64,000 nt of DNA. Source: Gammaproteobacteria bacterium. GTDB lineage: Bacteria; Pseudomonadota; Gammaproteobacteria; Pseudomonadales; Azotimanducaceae. Made by a program: the position numbers and the translations under genes. Of the stretch, positions 28,804-40,484 are shown one piece after another; position 1 is the first letter of the stretch; each line of letters begins with the position of its first letter. The DNA lies in contig VXYL01000070.1 in assembly GCA_009846005.1 (NCBI GenBank), positions 341,699 through 405,698 on the forward strand. Reading direction: 5' to 3'. The notes beneath the pieces were generated by a model. That model saw only the letters and a program-made list of their open reading frames with translations. It ran no database searches and was not told the DNA's origin.

Positions 28804-31719
28804 ATGCAAAGAACAACAACAATCGTCGCCTGTCTCCTCTGGCCCGCTTTTGCCATCGCGCAACAGACCGGACACATCGAAGGCACGGTGACCGTGCGCG
28901 ATGGCCCGACCGCCGCCGGAATCCGCGTCGTGGCGGAAAGCGACACCATGCCAAGGCCCCGGGCAACGGTCACGGATGCCGCCGGACGTTATTCGCTGCC
29001 GCATTTGCTTCCCGGGTCTTACCGCGTGACCTTCGCATCATCCGGCGGAGCGAGACACACGCTGGCTGCCACGGTCCTGCTCGACCAAGCGACGGTGCTC
29101 AGTCTCGAACTGGATGGGCCGTCGACCGACGCCATCGAGGAGCTTATCGTCGTCGGTAAACGCGTTTCCCGCCGCGGCCAAGCATCGATTGCCAACGCGA
29201 TCGGTGGCGCGGTCGTGCGTTCAGTGCCGCTCGGACCCGACTACCGCGACCTCGCGCGGCTCGCGCCCGGCGTTCAGGTCACCCAGGACCGGGTGCGCGG
29301 ACCCTCCGCAGGCGGCAGCGGGCAGGACAACGTCTACCGCTTCGACGGCGTCGACGTGTCCCTGCCGATGTTCGGCACGCTCTCGGCGGAGCCCTCGAGC
29401 CACGACATCGATCAGCTCACCTTCGCGCGGGGCGGCACCAAGGCCGTGGGTTTCAACCGCAGCGGCGGGTTCTCGATGGACTCCACCTCGAAGTCCGGCA
29501 GCGACACGTTCAGCGCCGGCGTCCAATACGCCGTGGAGCCTCCGAGCCTGGTGGCCGACCGGCGAGGCGTACCGGGCTCGTTCAGTCGACAAGACACCGA
29601 CCGGCAGCGCATCGTCCTGAACGCCGCGGGTCCGATCCTGCCTTCCCGGCTGTTCTTCTACGCCTCGTACTTCGAGCCCCGCGAAGACCGGACCAACAAG
29701 GACACGGCGTACGGCCCGGTCAAGGACTACGCCAACGAACGTCGCGAGTACTACACGCGGTTGACGTTCGCGCCGACGGACACCGTGATGCTGAACGCCG
29801 CATACCGTACATCCAACCGCGACGAGAACGGTGTCTCGGTCGGACCGCTCGACGGCGACTCGACGTCGCTGGGCGGGGCAGCGGAGCAGACCGTGGCGAG
29901 CTTCGACGGCGTCTGGCAACTCGGCCGGACCGAGCTGTCGTTACGATTCAACAGCTACGATCTCAGCGGTTCGTCCCGGCCCGACGTTGTGCTCTCGGTG
30001 CAGCCGAGCCTTTCCGGAACCCTCGACGTCGACAACCTGGATCGCATGGGGCACCTGCGCCTGCCGACGCTTGTGGACGGCGACGATGCCTTCAACGCGG
30101 CCGTGGCACCGCTCATCGAACGCTACGGCTACAACGACGCTGGCACGCGACGAGGCGGCGGTGCCGTGGGTGCCCATGCCCGGATCAACGACCAGGCGTT
30201 CCGTCGCCGGAGCGTCGAGTTCAACGTCGACCGCGAGTTCCAATGGGGAGCGATCACCCACGAGGTGCATGTTGGGGTGCAACGCACCGAAGGCCGCGAG
30301 CGCCTACGACGCCTGTCCAACGGCTGGGGATCGATCCAAGTGCCCGGCGGCGTCGACTTCGCAGAAGACGGGACACCCACCTTCTACGTCGCGACCGTGG
30401 AGCAGATGAGCCTCCGCCGTCCGGACGGCACCACGGTCGCACCCATCGACTCCCACACCAAGTCCTCCTCCATGGAGATCAACGACACCGTCGTGTGGAA
30501 CGACGTCACCGTGGACATCGGCGTCCTGTTTAGCCAGGACGTGTTCTACGGTCAGGGCCTGCGCGCCGCCACCGGTACGGTGTCGGGTTTCGCACTGGCC
30601 CCGGGGCACCGGTATCGGATGGTCACCATCCGTTGGCAGGACATGGTGCAGCCGCGTCTCGGCGTTACTTGGAACTACAACGGCACGGACACCGTGTTCG
30701 CCAACTTCGCTCGCTACAACCCCGAGGCGAGTTCGCTAGCCCGGGCGGCGTCGTGGGATCGCAACACTCGCGCGTCGCTGCGCGTGTTGTTCGACGAGGC
30801 CGGTCGGGTGATCTCCAGCGAGCCGCATCCCGGGTCGTCCGGCAAGGTGTTCCAAGACGGTTTGAAGCCGAGGCGCATCGACGAGTGGACGCTCGGCACA
30901 ACGCGCGAGCTAAGCGACGGGCTCACCCTCCGCAGCCACCTGCGCCGGCGCGAGGGATCGCGCTTCTGGGAGGACACGTGGAACGGGTCCCGGGGCTACG
31001 ACAACGCACCGCCGCACATCGCCGCCCAAGGTCCGTACGTGCCCGGCTTGAATGCGATCCGCGCGGAGATCGGTGGATCGAGCTATGTCATCGCCGCGCT
31101 GGACGACGCCTATACACGCTACTGGGAGGTGGCGTTCGAGCTGGAATGGAGCGGCGCGCGGAGCTACCTCAACGCCTCCTACGTGTATAGCCGGTACACC
31201 GGCAACTTCGACCAGGACAACACCAGCGCCAACAACGACGCGAACCTGTTCATCGGCTCGTCGAACCTGGCCGACGGCTACGGCCGGCAACTATGGGATC
31301 ACAAGGACGGCGTGCTTCGCGGCGACAGGCCGCACGTCCTGAAGGCGTTTGGCCACGTCAAGACGCCGTGGTCGGGGGGCAGCGTCGGCGCGTTTTTCGT
31401 CTATCAGTCCGGGCAACCGTGGGAAGCCTGGGATGCGACGGCATACGGGCTGCCCACGTACTTCTCGTCGACGATCCGCTATGCCGAGGAAGCCGGTAGC
31501 CGGCGCAGCCCAAGCCATTGGCAGCTGGATCTCCGCTATACCCATCGATTTCCTTTGCTCCTCGGCACCGAAGCCGAAGTCCGGATCGATTTATTCAACG
31601 TGTTCGACCGGCAGACCGGCTACAACGTCAACCCCGTGGTCCGGGACGCGACCTTCGGGGAACCACGCAGCTACTTCGACCCGCGGCGGGTCCAGGTGAC
31701 CATCGGTTTGAACATCTGA
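28804..31719 (+). CDS. TonB-dependent receptor (3) with N-terminal carboxypeptidase-regulatory-like domain (Oar-like)
   Basis: IEGTVTVRDGPTAAGIRVVAES...DAAGRYSLPHLLPGSYRVTF followed by plug IEELIVVGKRV and beta-barrel. Confidence 0.88.
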   Translation: MQRTTTIVACLLWPAFAIAQQTGHIEGTVTVRDGPTAAGIRVVAESDTMPRPRATVTDAAGRYSLPHLLPGSYRVTFASSGGARHTLAATVLLDQATVLSLELDGPSTDAIEELIVVGKRVSRRGQASIANAIGGAVVRSVPLGPDYRDLARLAPGVQVTQDRVRGPSAGGSGQDNVYRFDGVDVSLPMFGTLSAEPSSHDIDQLTFARGGTKAVGFNRSGGFSMDSTSKSGSDTFSAGVQYAVEPPSLVADRRGVPGSFSRQDTDRQRIVLNAAGPILPSRLFFYASYFEPREDRTNKDTAYGPVKDYANERREYYTRLTFAPTDTVMLNAAYRTSNRDENGVSVGPLDGDSTSLGGAAEQTVASFDGVWQLGRTELSLRFNSYDLSGSSRPDVVLSVQPSLSGTLDVDNLDRMGHLRLPTLVDGDDAFNAAVAPLIERYGYNDAGTRRGGGAVGAHARINDQAFRRRSVEFNVDREFQWGAITHEVHVGVQRTEGRERLRRLSNGWGSIQVPGGVDFAEDGTPTFYVATVEQMSLRRPDGTTVAPIDSHTKSSSMEINDTVVWNDVTVDIGVLFSQDVFYGQGLRAATGTVSGFALAPGHRYRMVTIRWQDMVQPRLGVTWNYNGTDTVFANFARYNPEASSLARAASWDRNTRASLRVLFDEAGRVISSEPHPGSSGKVFQDGLKPRRIDEWTLGTTRELSDGLTLRSHLRRREGSRFWEDTWNGSRGYDNAPPHIAAQGPYVPGLNAIRAEIGGSSYVIAALDDAYTRYWEVAFELEWSGARSYLNASYVYSRYTGNFDQDNTSANNDANLFIGSSNLADGYGRQLWDHKDGVLRGDRPHVLKAFGHVKTPWSGGSVGAFFVYQSGQPWEAWDATAYGLPTYFSSTIRYAEEAGSRRSPSHWQLDLRYTHRFPLLLGTEAEVRIDLFNVFDRQTGYNVNPVVRDATFGEPRSYFDPRRVQVTIGLNI

Positions 31720-31765
31720 CCCGCGCCGGACGCCGGAGTCATCCGGTCAACGGATGCGTCCGAAC

Positions 31766-31790
31766 GGGCGACCACAAGGGTCGCCCCTAC
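31766..31790 (-). repeat. REP-like hairpin gggcgaccacaagggtcgcccctac (reverse orientation)
   Basis: Reverse complement GTAGGGGCGACCCTTGTGGTCGCCC. Confidence 0.8.
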
Positions 31791-31844
31791 GACGGCGGGT
31801 CCAGGCCATTTGCTTGGACATCTGAACCGCTCCGGACCGGAGTC

Positions 31845-31870
31845 GTAGGGGACGGGCTTGTCCCGTCCCG
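31845..31870 (+). repeat. REP-like hairpin gtaggggacgggcttgtcccgtcccg
   Basis: GTAG + GGGACGGG + CTTGT + CCCGTCCC. Confidence 0.8.
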
Positions 31871-31893
31871 TTGATAGCGCCCCTTACCGGAGC

Positions 31894-31936
31894 GGGCGAC
31901 CGCGCGCCCTGACGGGCGCGTTAGGGTCGCCCCTAC
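31894..31936 (-). repeat. REP-like hairpin, long-loop subtype with nested hairpin; GTAG contains ggt stop codon
   Basis: Reverse complement GTAGGGGCGACCCTAACGCGCCCGTCAGGGCGCGCGGTCGCCC. Confidence 0.8.
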
Positions 31937-33459
31937 GAGACAACCAGCCCGGTGCCGCCTCGGCGCGGGTCGCCGACGGCAAGGAAGCGACCATCGCGCT
32001 CGCCCGCGATGTGGACGCCACCGAAGAACAGGTTCGTTCGGCCCCAGTGTTCGATGTCGTCGAACGCGTCCTCGAGTGCGGACTCCGTTTCCGGTGAAAA
32101 GCCGCCTTCCAGGTTGAGCAGGTCGCCTTCCACATGCAATCGCGGCGCCGCGACGGCGGCTTCCGGCGACAAACCCGCCCGCACGAGATGGTCGATGGCC
32201 TGGACAATGGCGCTGCGGATCCGATTCGACCCCCCGGTACCCACGACCAGCCGTTGGTCCGCCTTCTCGACAAACGTCGGTGCCATCATCGATGCCAGGC
32301 GCGTGTCCGGCGTCCAGTTGTGGAAGCCCCCGGGATTGATGTCCTCTTCGCCGAGCATGTTGTTCAACGCGATCCCCGTTCCGGGAATGAAGCGGCCGCA
32401 ACCCTCCCCGTTGGAGACTGTCATGGCCGCCATGTTGCCTTCGCAGTCCGCTACGCTGATGTGGGTCGTGCCCCGCCGAGCGTGGGCGCGTCCGCGCATC
32501 GCGTCCCGGTAGCGACCGATGAGTTCCGCGTCGAACTCAGCCGCCGTGCCCGACTCCAGACGGGCCTGGTTCGTCAAACGCATGGCGTCGGCGAGGTTCG
32601 CGATGCGCTGGGTTTCGGTCTCGGGCTCGGTGTCCTCAAGCAGGCCGAGGGTCAAGGCGACCAGCAGGCCGCCGGTGGACGGCAGGGGATTCGTTGCGAT
32701 CTCGGCGCCGCGATAGCGCAGCACAAGCGGTTTGCGCCGAATCGTGCGATAGCTCGCGAGGTCTCCGCGACGGATCTGGCCCCCCGCGCGGCACAGCTGG
32801 ACGAGGGCGGCGGCCATCTCGCCCGCATAGAAGACGTCGGCGCCTTCGTCGCGCAGGACATCGAAGGAATCCGCCAACTCGGGCTGGCGCAGGAGATCCC
32901 CTTCGCCCAAGGGGCGCCTGCCGCCCCCCGCGTACACGCCGCGGACATCCTCGTTGGCGCAGCAGATCGGGGCAACCGTGTCCAGCATGTACGCTTGGAG
33001 AGGTGTCACGCGAACCCCCGCACGAGCTGCGTCGATTGCCGGCTGCATCAGGCGGGCCAAGGGCAAGCGGCAAAGATCGGCGTGAATATCGAACAACCCG
33101 CGCACGTAGCCCGGCGTGGCGGCCGCGCCGACGCCGATGTGGAATTCCTGCCTGACCCCGCCGAAGTCCACCTCGACATCGTAGAAGTCGAGGGTGTCGG
33201 GCGCTTGCCTCGCCAACGGCGTCTGCACGAAGAAGTCGTAGACCACCGGATCGCCGCTTGCCGGGCGCGCGAGCAGAAACCCGCCCCCGGCAAGGGAGGC
33301 GAGGATGGGCTCGCACACGCAAGCGACGCACTGCGCCGCCACAACGGCATCGAAGGCGTTGCCACCGTCCTTGAGAACCTCGGCGGCGGCGGCAGCGGTT
33401 ACCGGGTGGCCGCAGGCGACCGCGCCGAACCGACCCAAGGCATTCGCGGCGGCCATCAC
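31933..33459 (-). CDS. ggt: Gamma-glutamyltranspeptidase family protein, no evident signal peptide
   Basis: GGNAFDAVVAAQCVACVCEPILASLAGGGFLL, RRGTTHISVADCEGNMAAMTVSNGEGCG, NNMLGEEDINPGGFHNW. Confidence 0.88.
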   Translation of the reverse strand: MMAAANALGRFGAVACGHPVTAAAAAEVLKDGGNAFDAVVAAQCVACVCEPILASLAGGGFLLARPASGDPVVYDFFVQTPLARQAPDTLDFYDVEVDFGGVRQEFHIGVGAAATPGYVRGLFDIHADLCRLPLARLMQPAIDAARAGVRVTPLQAYMLDTVAPICCANEDVRGVYAGGGRRPLGEGDLLRQPELADSFDVLRDEGADVFYAGEMAAALVQLCRAGGQIRRGDLASYRTIRRKPLVLRYRGAEIATNPLPSTGGLLVALTLGLLEDTEPETETQRIANLADAMRLTNQARLESGTAAEFDAELIGRYRDAMRGRAHARRGTTHISVADCEGNMAAMTVSNGEGCGRFIPGTGIALNNMLGEEDINPGGFHNWTPDTRLASMMAPTFVEKADQRLVVGTGGSNRIRSAIVQAIDHLVRAGLSPEAAVAAPRLHVEGDLLNLEGGFSPETESALEDAFDDIEHWGRTNLFFGGVHIAGERDGRFLAVGDPRRGGTGLVVS

Positions 33460-33662
33460 CGATCGACAGGCGTAGGTTTCGTCTCCGCCGGTGCGACAGG
33501 TTCAACACCAGGCACAGGCCATGCTTCGACCTGCTTGAGGAGCGCGTACTGAAGCGCCCGCAGTCCCTCGTCGAGCTTTGAGTCCCCTCTGTCGTCGGCG
33601 TAGACCGCGTCAAGCCTATCCGTGACTGTGTCCGCTCCCATGTTCGTCAGCCTATCGCGCAC
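33456..33662 (-). CDS. Small hypothetical protein (68 aa) between the RelA/SpoT-domain gene and ggt
   Basis: Open frame overlapping both neighbours (alternative ATG at 33641 gives 5-bp spacing to the upstream stop). Confidence 0.5.
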   Translation of the reverse strand: MRDRLTNMGADTVTDRLDAVYADDRGDSKLDEGLRALQYALLKQVEAWPVPGVEPVAPAETKPTPVDR

Positions 33663-34729
33663 TTGAGTTGATCGACAAAGACCCTAGTGTCGGCGAAATA
33701 GCTCGGGTAGGCGTCGCGCAAGGTGTCGATCGACGCGACACGGACGAGCACGGTGTCGGCGCCGGGAAAGTGCTCGATTGCCGCTTCCACCTCCTCGAAG
33801 GCGAGTATGGCCTCCTCGCGCTCGTGCTCGGCGTATTCGTTCCAGCGTACGCGGGCAACGTCGTCCGGCATCGAATCGACGATGATGTGGAAATACTCCG
33901 CCTGGCCGTTTCGAACGTGCCCCTCTAGTACCCGCAGCGTCTCGCGATACCTCTCAAGCCTCGCCACCGCATCCAAGCGATGTGCGACCTTCGACAGTTC
34001 CTCGCGTAGCGCTTGTCGCGTCTTCGGTGTTTCCGGTACCAGCGGGCGGCCTTCGGCGAAGGCCATCTCGGAACCCATGAGGGCGAACAGGCGCAACCAT
34101 CGCTCGTCACCCACACTCGACTTAAGGGCCTGGCCGGAGAACGTACCAACCGTCTCGACGGCAGTCGCCCAGACGTGCTGCAACCGGGAGCGAAGCTGGA
34201 TTTCGATCCGCATTCCCTCGTAGACCGCTTGTTCTTCGCCTTGCGGTCGAAACCGGCTTACCAAGTGGACTCCGCGGTAGCCGCTGGCTCTCGGTTCGGC
34301 AATGTAGTCGTCGGAGTGGATCACCGCGTGCGGCGACGGCTTTCTGCCGTAGCGGCCCGTGATGCTTAGGACATCCGCGACCGACGGCAGGACGACTCGA
34401 CATCCGCCGACGTCCTGCATTCTCCCGAGCCGCATGCTGCGGAACCGGCCAAGCTTGGCCTCGATGGAAGACAGGCGTTTCAGACGCGCGGCGACGATTG
34501 CGTCTTCGCCAAATTCCGCGACCCTCCGCTGCAGTTCCATGCGAATGCAGTCGAGAGGCAAACTGTGTGCGGCTCGCCAATTGTTGACGATCGAGCGCGC
34601 GTTACGCAGGTCATCCAGCGAACTCGACGGTGCAATCAGCGCGTCGCCCGCTGCGTTTACCTGCGTGCGGGAATAGAGCGGTTGGGGAGACGACGCCTCG
34701 GACGTTGCTTCAATGGGTCTCTCTGACAT
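33647..34729 (-). CDS. RelA/SpoT synthetase-domain protein (small alarmone synthetase / toxSAS-like)
   Basis: RLKRLSSIEAKLGR, MQDVGGCRVVL, DDYIAEPRASGYRGVHLV, RIEIQLRSRLQHVWATAVE; no HD hydrolase domain seen. Confidence 0.85.
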   Translation of the reverse strand: MSERPIEATSEASSPQPLYSRTQVNAAGDALIAPSSSLDDLRNARSIVNNWRAAHSLPLDCIRMELQRRVAEFGEDAIVAARLKRLSSIEAKLGRFRSMRLGRMQDVGGCRVVLPSVADVLSITGRYGRKPSPHAVIHSDDYIAEPRASGYRGVHLVSRFRPQGEEQAVYEGMRIEIQLRSRLQHVWATAVETVGTFSGQALKSSVGDERWLRLFALMGSEMAFAEGRPLVPETPKTRQALREELSKVAHRLDAVARLERYRETLRVLEGHVRNGQAEYFHIIVDSMPDDVARVRWNEYAEHEREEAILAFEEVEAAIEHFPGADTVLVRVASIDTLRDAYPSYFADTRVFVDQLKCAIG

Positions 34730-34865
34730 GGTGCCGGGGGCTCGGCAGTCCTCGACCTTGAAATCGGGAGTATCGCATGTTGAAGGGTTTGGCTCCCTCC
34801 TCGTGGTCGTCCCTCCTAGTTATGGTCGACACGCCTCGACGCCTTGGCGTAGACTCCAAATCGTT

Positions 34866-36911
<2,046 letters not shown>

Positions 36912-36932
36912 GGTTGGTAAGGATTTACTGAC

Positions 36933-37961
36933 ATGGACATCGCCATTGTCGGCGCCGGCCTGATGGGTCGGCTGCTTGGCTGGCGTCTGACCGAAGCGGG
37001 TCACCACGTGACGCTTTTCGAGCAGAGCGAGCCGGGCGAGCCCGGGAGTGCCGCCCATGTCGCCGCCGCGATGCTCGCGCCGATGAGCGAACTGCCCGAC
37101 AGCGATCGCGCGGTCTTCGATATGGGCATGGCGAGCCTCAAGGTCTGGCCGGAATGGCTCGCCGCACTCGACGTACGCCATGGTTTCGACGGCGCCATCG
37201 CCGTGGCACACCGTACCGACCACGCCCTTCTCGAGACCTTCGAACGTGTCCTGCGCGCCCGTAGCGACGAACCGCCCAAGCGGCTCGACCGCGCCGGTTT
37301 GAGCGATCTCGAGCCTGGCCTGGCACCCGCGTTCAGTCGCGGCCTGTTGCTGCCCCGCGAAGGTTGGATCGACAACCGCGCCCTGCTGAGTGCACTGGAG
37401 GATCGGTGCGGCGAGATCCGCTACGCCCAGTGCGTCGACCTGGACGGCGATCCCCTCTGGAGCCGACGCCGGACGAGCTTCGACGCCTGCGTCGACTGTC
37501 GCGGCGCCGACGGCGACGAACCGGGTCTGCGCGGCGTACGGGGCGAGGCTGTTCGACTGCACGCACCTGAAGTCACGCTGCGGCGACCCATCCGGCTGAT
37601 GCACCCCCGCTACCAGTTGTACATTGCGCCTCGTGGCGGCCATGAGTACGTGGTGGGGGCGACCCAGATCGAGAGCGATAGCCGCACCGGCGTCTCCGTG
37701 CGTAGCGCGCTTGAACTGCTGTCCGCCGCCTTCAGCCTCCACACCGGCTTCGCGGAGGCCGAAATCCTCGCCCTCGACGTGGGATTGCGCGCCGCCTTCG
37801 ACGACAACGTGCCGCGGGTGTACTGGCGCGATGGCGTCCTTCGCGTCAACGGGCTCTACCGACACGGATTCCTCGCCGCCCCCGCCGTGGTCGCACAAGC
37901 GGTTCAGGCCATCGAACACCCGGAGTTGACCGGATGCACATCTCAGTCAATGGCCAGCTGA
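36933..37961 (+). CDS. thiO: Glycine oxidase-like FAD-dependent oxidoreductase ThiO
   Basis: MDIAIVGAGLMGRLLGWRL Rossmann motif; GLYRHGFLAAPAV; between thiC and thiS. Confidence 0.85.
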   Translation: MDIAIVGAGLMGRLLGWRLTEAGHHVTLFEQSEPGEPGSAAHVAAAMLAPMSELPDSDRAVFDMGMASLKVWPEWLAALDVRHGFDGAIAVAHRTDHALLETFERVLRARSDEPPKRLDRAGLSDLEPGLAPAFSRGLLLPREGWIDNRALLSALEDRCGEIRYAQCVDLDGDPLWSRRRTSFDACVDCRGADGDEPGLRGVRGEAVRLHAPEVTLRRPIRLMHPRYQLYIAPRGGHEYVVGATQIESDSRTGVSVRSALELLSAAFSLHTGFAEAEILALDVGLRAAFDDNVPRVYWRDGVLRVNGLYRHGFLAAPAVVAQAVQAIEHPELTGCTSQSMAS

Positions 37962-38146
37962 CCGAGCTTAACGGCTCTGCCAAGAAAACGCCGCGGCTCG
38001 ACCGGGTGCTCGTCGATCTCGGCTACCGGGACCGCAAGGTCGCCGTGGCGGTCAACGAGACGTTTGTGCCGCGCGCCGCGTGGGCGGACCGGCTCATCGA
38101 ATCCGGCGACCGCTTGGACGTCGTGGCACCCATCCAGGGAGGCTGA
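37934..38146 (+). CDS. thiS: Sulfur carrier protein ThiS
   Basis: Small ubiquitin-like protein ending APIQGG. Confidence 0.9.
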   Translation: MHISVNGQLTELNGSAKKTPRLDRVLVDLGYRDRKVAVAVNETFVPRAAWADRLIESGDRLDVVAPIQGG

Positions 38147-38148
38147 GG

Positions 38149-38946
38149 GTGTCCCCGGATTCCTGGACCGTCTACGGCGAGGCACTGGGTAGCCGGCTGT
38201 TCCTTGGCACGGCGCGGTACCCGTCGCCAAAGGTCATGGCCGATGCCGTGGAAGCAAGCGGTGCCGAAGTGCTCACCGTCGGGATGCGTCGCCAAGCACC
38301 GAGCGAGGTCGGTGGTGGATCCTTCTGGGAACGCATAGCCGGACTTGGACGCAGGATCCTTCCCAACACCGCCGGCTGCCACACGGCGACCGAAGCGGTC
38401 ACGCTTGCGGAAATGGCCCGGGAGATCTTCGGCACCGACTGGATCAAGCTCGAGGTCACCGGCGACGACTACAACCTGCAGCCCGATCCCTACGGGTTGA
38501 TCGACGCCACCGCGCAGCTCGTCGAACGCGGTTTCAAGGTCTTCCCGTACAGCACGGACGATCTCGTCGTCTGCACACGTCTGCGCGACCTCGGCTGCGA
38601 AGTCGTCATGCCCTGGGGATCCCCCATCGGCACCGGCAAGGGGTTGCTCAATCCCTATGCGCTCGAGACCCTTCGCGCCCGTCTGCCGGACGTCTCGCTA
38701 GTCGTGGACGCCGGCATCGGGCTGCCGTCCCACGCCGCCCGGGCAATGGAACTCGGTTTCGACGGCGTGCTGTTGAATACGGCGGTGGCCCGCGCCGACG
38801 ACCCCGTGGAAATGGCCAGCGCCTTCGCACACGCCGTGCAAGCCGGTCGCATCGCCTATCGAGCCGGCGCCATGGCCGAGTCGGAGACAGCCGAACCTTC
38901 GACGCCGGTGGTCGGAACCCCGTTCTGGCATGATCGCCGCGCCTGA
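38149..38946 (+). CDS. thiG: Thiazole synthase ThiG (GTG start)
   Basis: [43 protein letters not shown]. Confidence 0.95.
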   Translation: MSPDSWTVYGEALGSRLFLGTARYPSPKVMADAVEASGAEVLTVGMRRQAPSEVGGGSFWERIAGLGRRILPNTAGCHTATEAVTLAEMAREIFGTDWIKLEVTGDDYNLQPDPYGLIDATAQLVERGFKVFPYSTDDLVVCTRLRDLGCEVVMPWGSPIGTGKGLLNPYALETLRARLPDVSLVVDAGIGLPSHAARAMELGFDGVLLNTAVARADDPVEMASAFAHAVQAGRIAYRAGAMAESETAEPSTPVVGTPFWHDRRA

Positions 38947-38951
38947 TTCGA

Positions 38952-40424
38952 ATGTCCGAAACTGCGTGGACCATCGCGGGATCCGATAGCGGTGGCGGCG
39001 CCGGCGTCCAGGCGGACCTTCTCACTTTCCACGACTTCGGCCTGCATGGGGCGAGCGTCGTAACCTGCGTCACAGCCCAGAACACGACCGCGCTCACCGA
39101 CAACCACGTCATTCCCGCCGCAACTGTCAGAGCACAGCTTGAAGCGCTGTGGGACGATCTCGCGCCGGCGGCGATCAAAATCGGTGCCTTGGGCAGTCCC
39201 GACAACGCGAGCGCCGTCCTAGAGTTCCTCAGTGCCTTGCCAAACGACGGTCGACCGTTCGTGGTATGGGACCCCGTGCGCTATGCCTCGGTTGGCGGCG
39301 CGCTTGGAGTACTGTCTGACGATACTATCGATGCGTTCCTACGGCACGTCGACGTGGTTACACCCAACGCGGAGGAACTCGCCGACACCTGGAACATCGA
39401 TCCGCACAGCCCGGCGCAGGCGGCTAGATTGCTGAGGAACCGGGGTGCCGAACGGGTCTACCTGACCGGTGGCCATGGAAACACGCCCGGTGTTGACCAT
39501 TGGGAGTCTGCCGAATGCAGTTTCGCCATCCGGGGGGACGCCCTGCCAGGTCGCGGTGCCCACGGCGGCGGGTGCAGCCTGTCCAGCGCGCTGGCAGCGG
39601 CCACGGTGCGCGAAGACGAGGAATCGGCCCCCGTGCTTGCGCACATGTACGTTCACCAGGGACTGCGCGCCATCGCCAGTCGCGTCGGCAATCCCGGCGC
39701 GGGACGACCGCCCCTGCCGCACCTCGGCTGGCCGGGCGACGCCGAAGACTTGCCGAGGGTCGTGGACGCCGGTCGCGACATTGGTGCCACCTTTCCCCCG
39801 TTGTCACATCCCATCGGTCTATACGCCGTGGTCGGCAGCGTCGATTGGGTACGACGTTGCGTCGAGCTGCGCGTCGACACCGTGCAGCTGCGGGTCAAGG
39901 ATTTGCCGGCACCCGCGCTTCGGCACGCCGTCGCGGAAAGTGTTGCTGCCACCGGAGGGTCGAGCACCCGCCTCTTCGTCAACGACTTCTGGCGCGAGGC
40001 GATCGACGCCGGCGCCTACGGCGTGCATCTTGGACAGGAGGATCTAACCGATGCCGACCTTCCTGCAATCGCCGCGGCCGGCCTCCGATTGGGTGTAAGC
40101 ACGCACAGCTACTACGAGATCGCGCGCGCCCATGCAATTGCGCCGAGCTATGTCGCGATCGGCCCGATCTTCGCCACGACGACCAAGCCGATGAAGTTCG
40201 CACCGCAAGGCATCGCACGGCTTAGGCGTTGGGTGAACCTCCTCAAGCCACGCTATCCGCTCACTGCCATCGGCGGTATCGACGTCGAACGGGTATCCGG
40301 TGTTATGGCCTCGGGAGTCGGCAGCATCGCCGTGGTGCGCGCCATCACCGAAGCCGCTGACCCGGCCGTAGCGGTCGCCGACCTCCGCGCCGCAATGCAC
40401 AGTGATCACGCCGACGTGCGCTAG
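38952..40424 (+). CDS. thiDE: Bifunctional ThiD-ThiE fusion (HMP-P kinase + thiamine-phosphate synthase)
   Basis: N-terminal IAGSDSGGGAGVQADLLTF...VTAQNT; C-terminal VQLRVKD, LFVNDFWREAIDAGAYGVHLGQEDL, YVAIGPIFATTTK. Confidence 0.92.
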   Translation: MSETAWTIAGSDSGGGAGVQADLLTFHDFGLHGASVVTCVTAQNTTALTDNHVIPAATVRAQLEALWDDLAPAAIKIGALGSPDNASAVLEFLSALPNDGRPFVVWDPVRYASVGGALGVLSDDTIDAFLRHVDVVTPNAEELADTWNIDPHSPAQAARLLRNRGAERVYLTGGHGNTPGVDHWESAECSFAIRGDALPGRGAHGGGCSLSSALAAATVREDEESAPVLAHMYVHQGLRAIASRVGNPGAGRPPLPHLGWPGDAEDLPRVVDAGRDIGATFPPLSHPIGLYAVVGSVDWVRRCVELRVDTVQLRVKDLPAPALRHAVAESVAATGGSSTRLFVNDFWREAIDAGAYGVHLGQEDLTDADLPAIAAAGLRLGVSTHSYYEIARAHAIAPSYVAIGPIFATTTKPMKFAPQGIARLRRWVNLLKPRYPLTAIGGIDVERVSGVMASGVGSIAVVRAITEAADPAVAVADLRAAMHSDHADVR

Positions 40425-40484
40425 GGACTGTGGCGATCCGCCGCGCCGAGAGTTAATCTGCGCGCGGCCTAGACGGATCGAGTC

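Noticed and set aside
31933-33459. GGT lacking a signal peptide as evidence of a pseudogene
   Set aside because: Frame is intact with a conserved catalytic Thr region (RRGTTHISVAD); cytoplasmic GGT-family proteins exist.
38952-40424. Degenerate ThiD active site in the ThiD-ThiE fusion (LTGGHG in place of VKGGH; GGGCSLSS in place of GTGCTLS)
   Set aside because: Pseudomonas-type ThiD proteins, as I recall them, also carry the ITGGHG form, so this is likely a normal subfamily variant.
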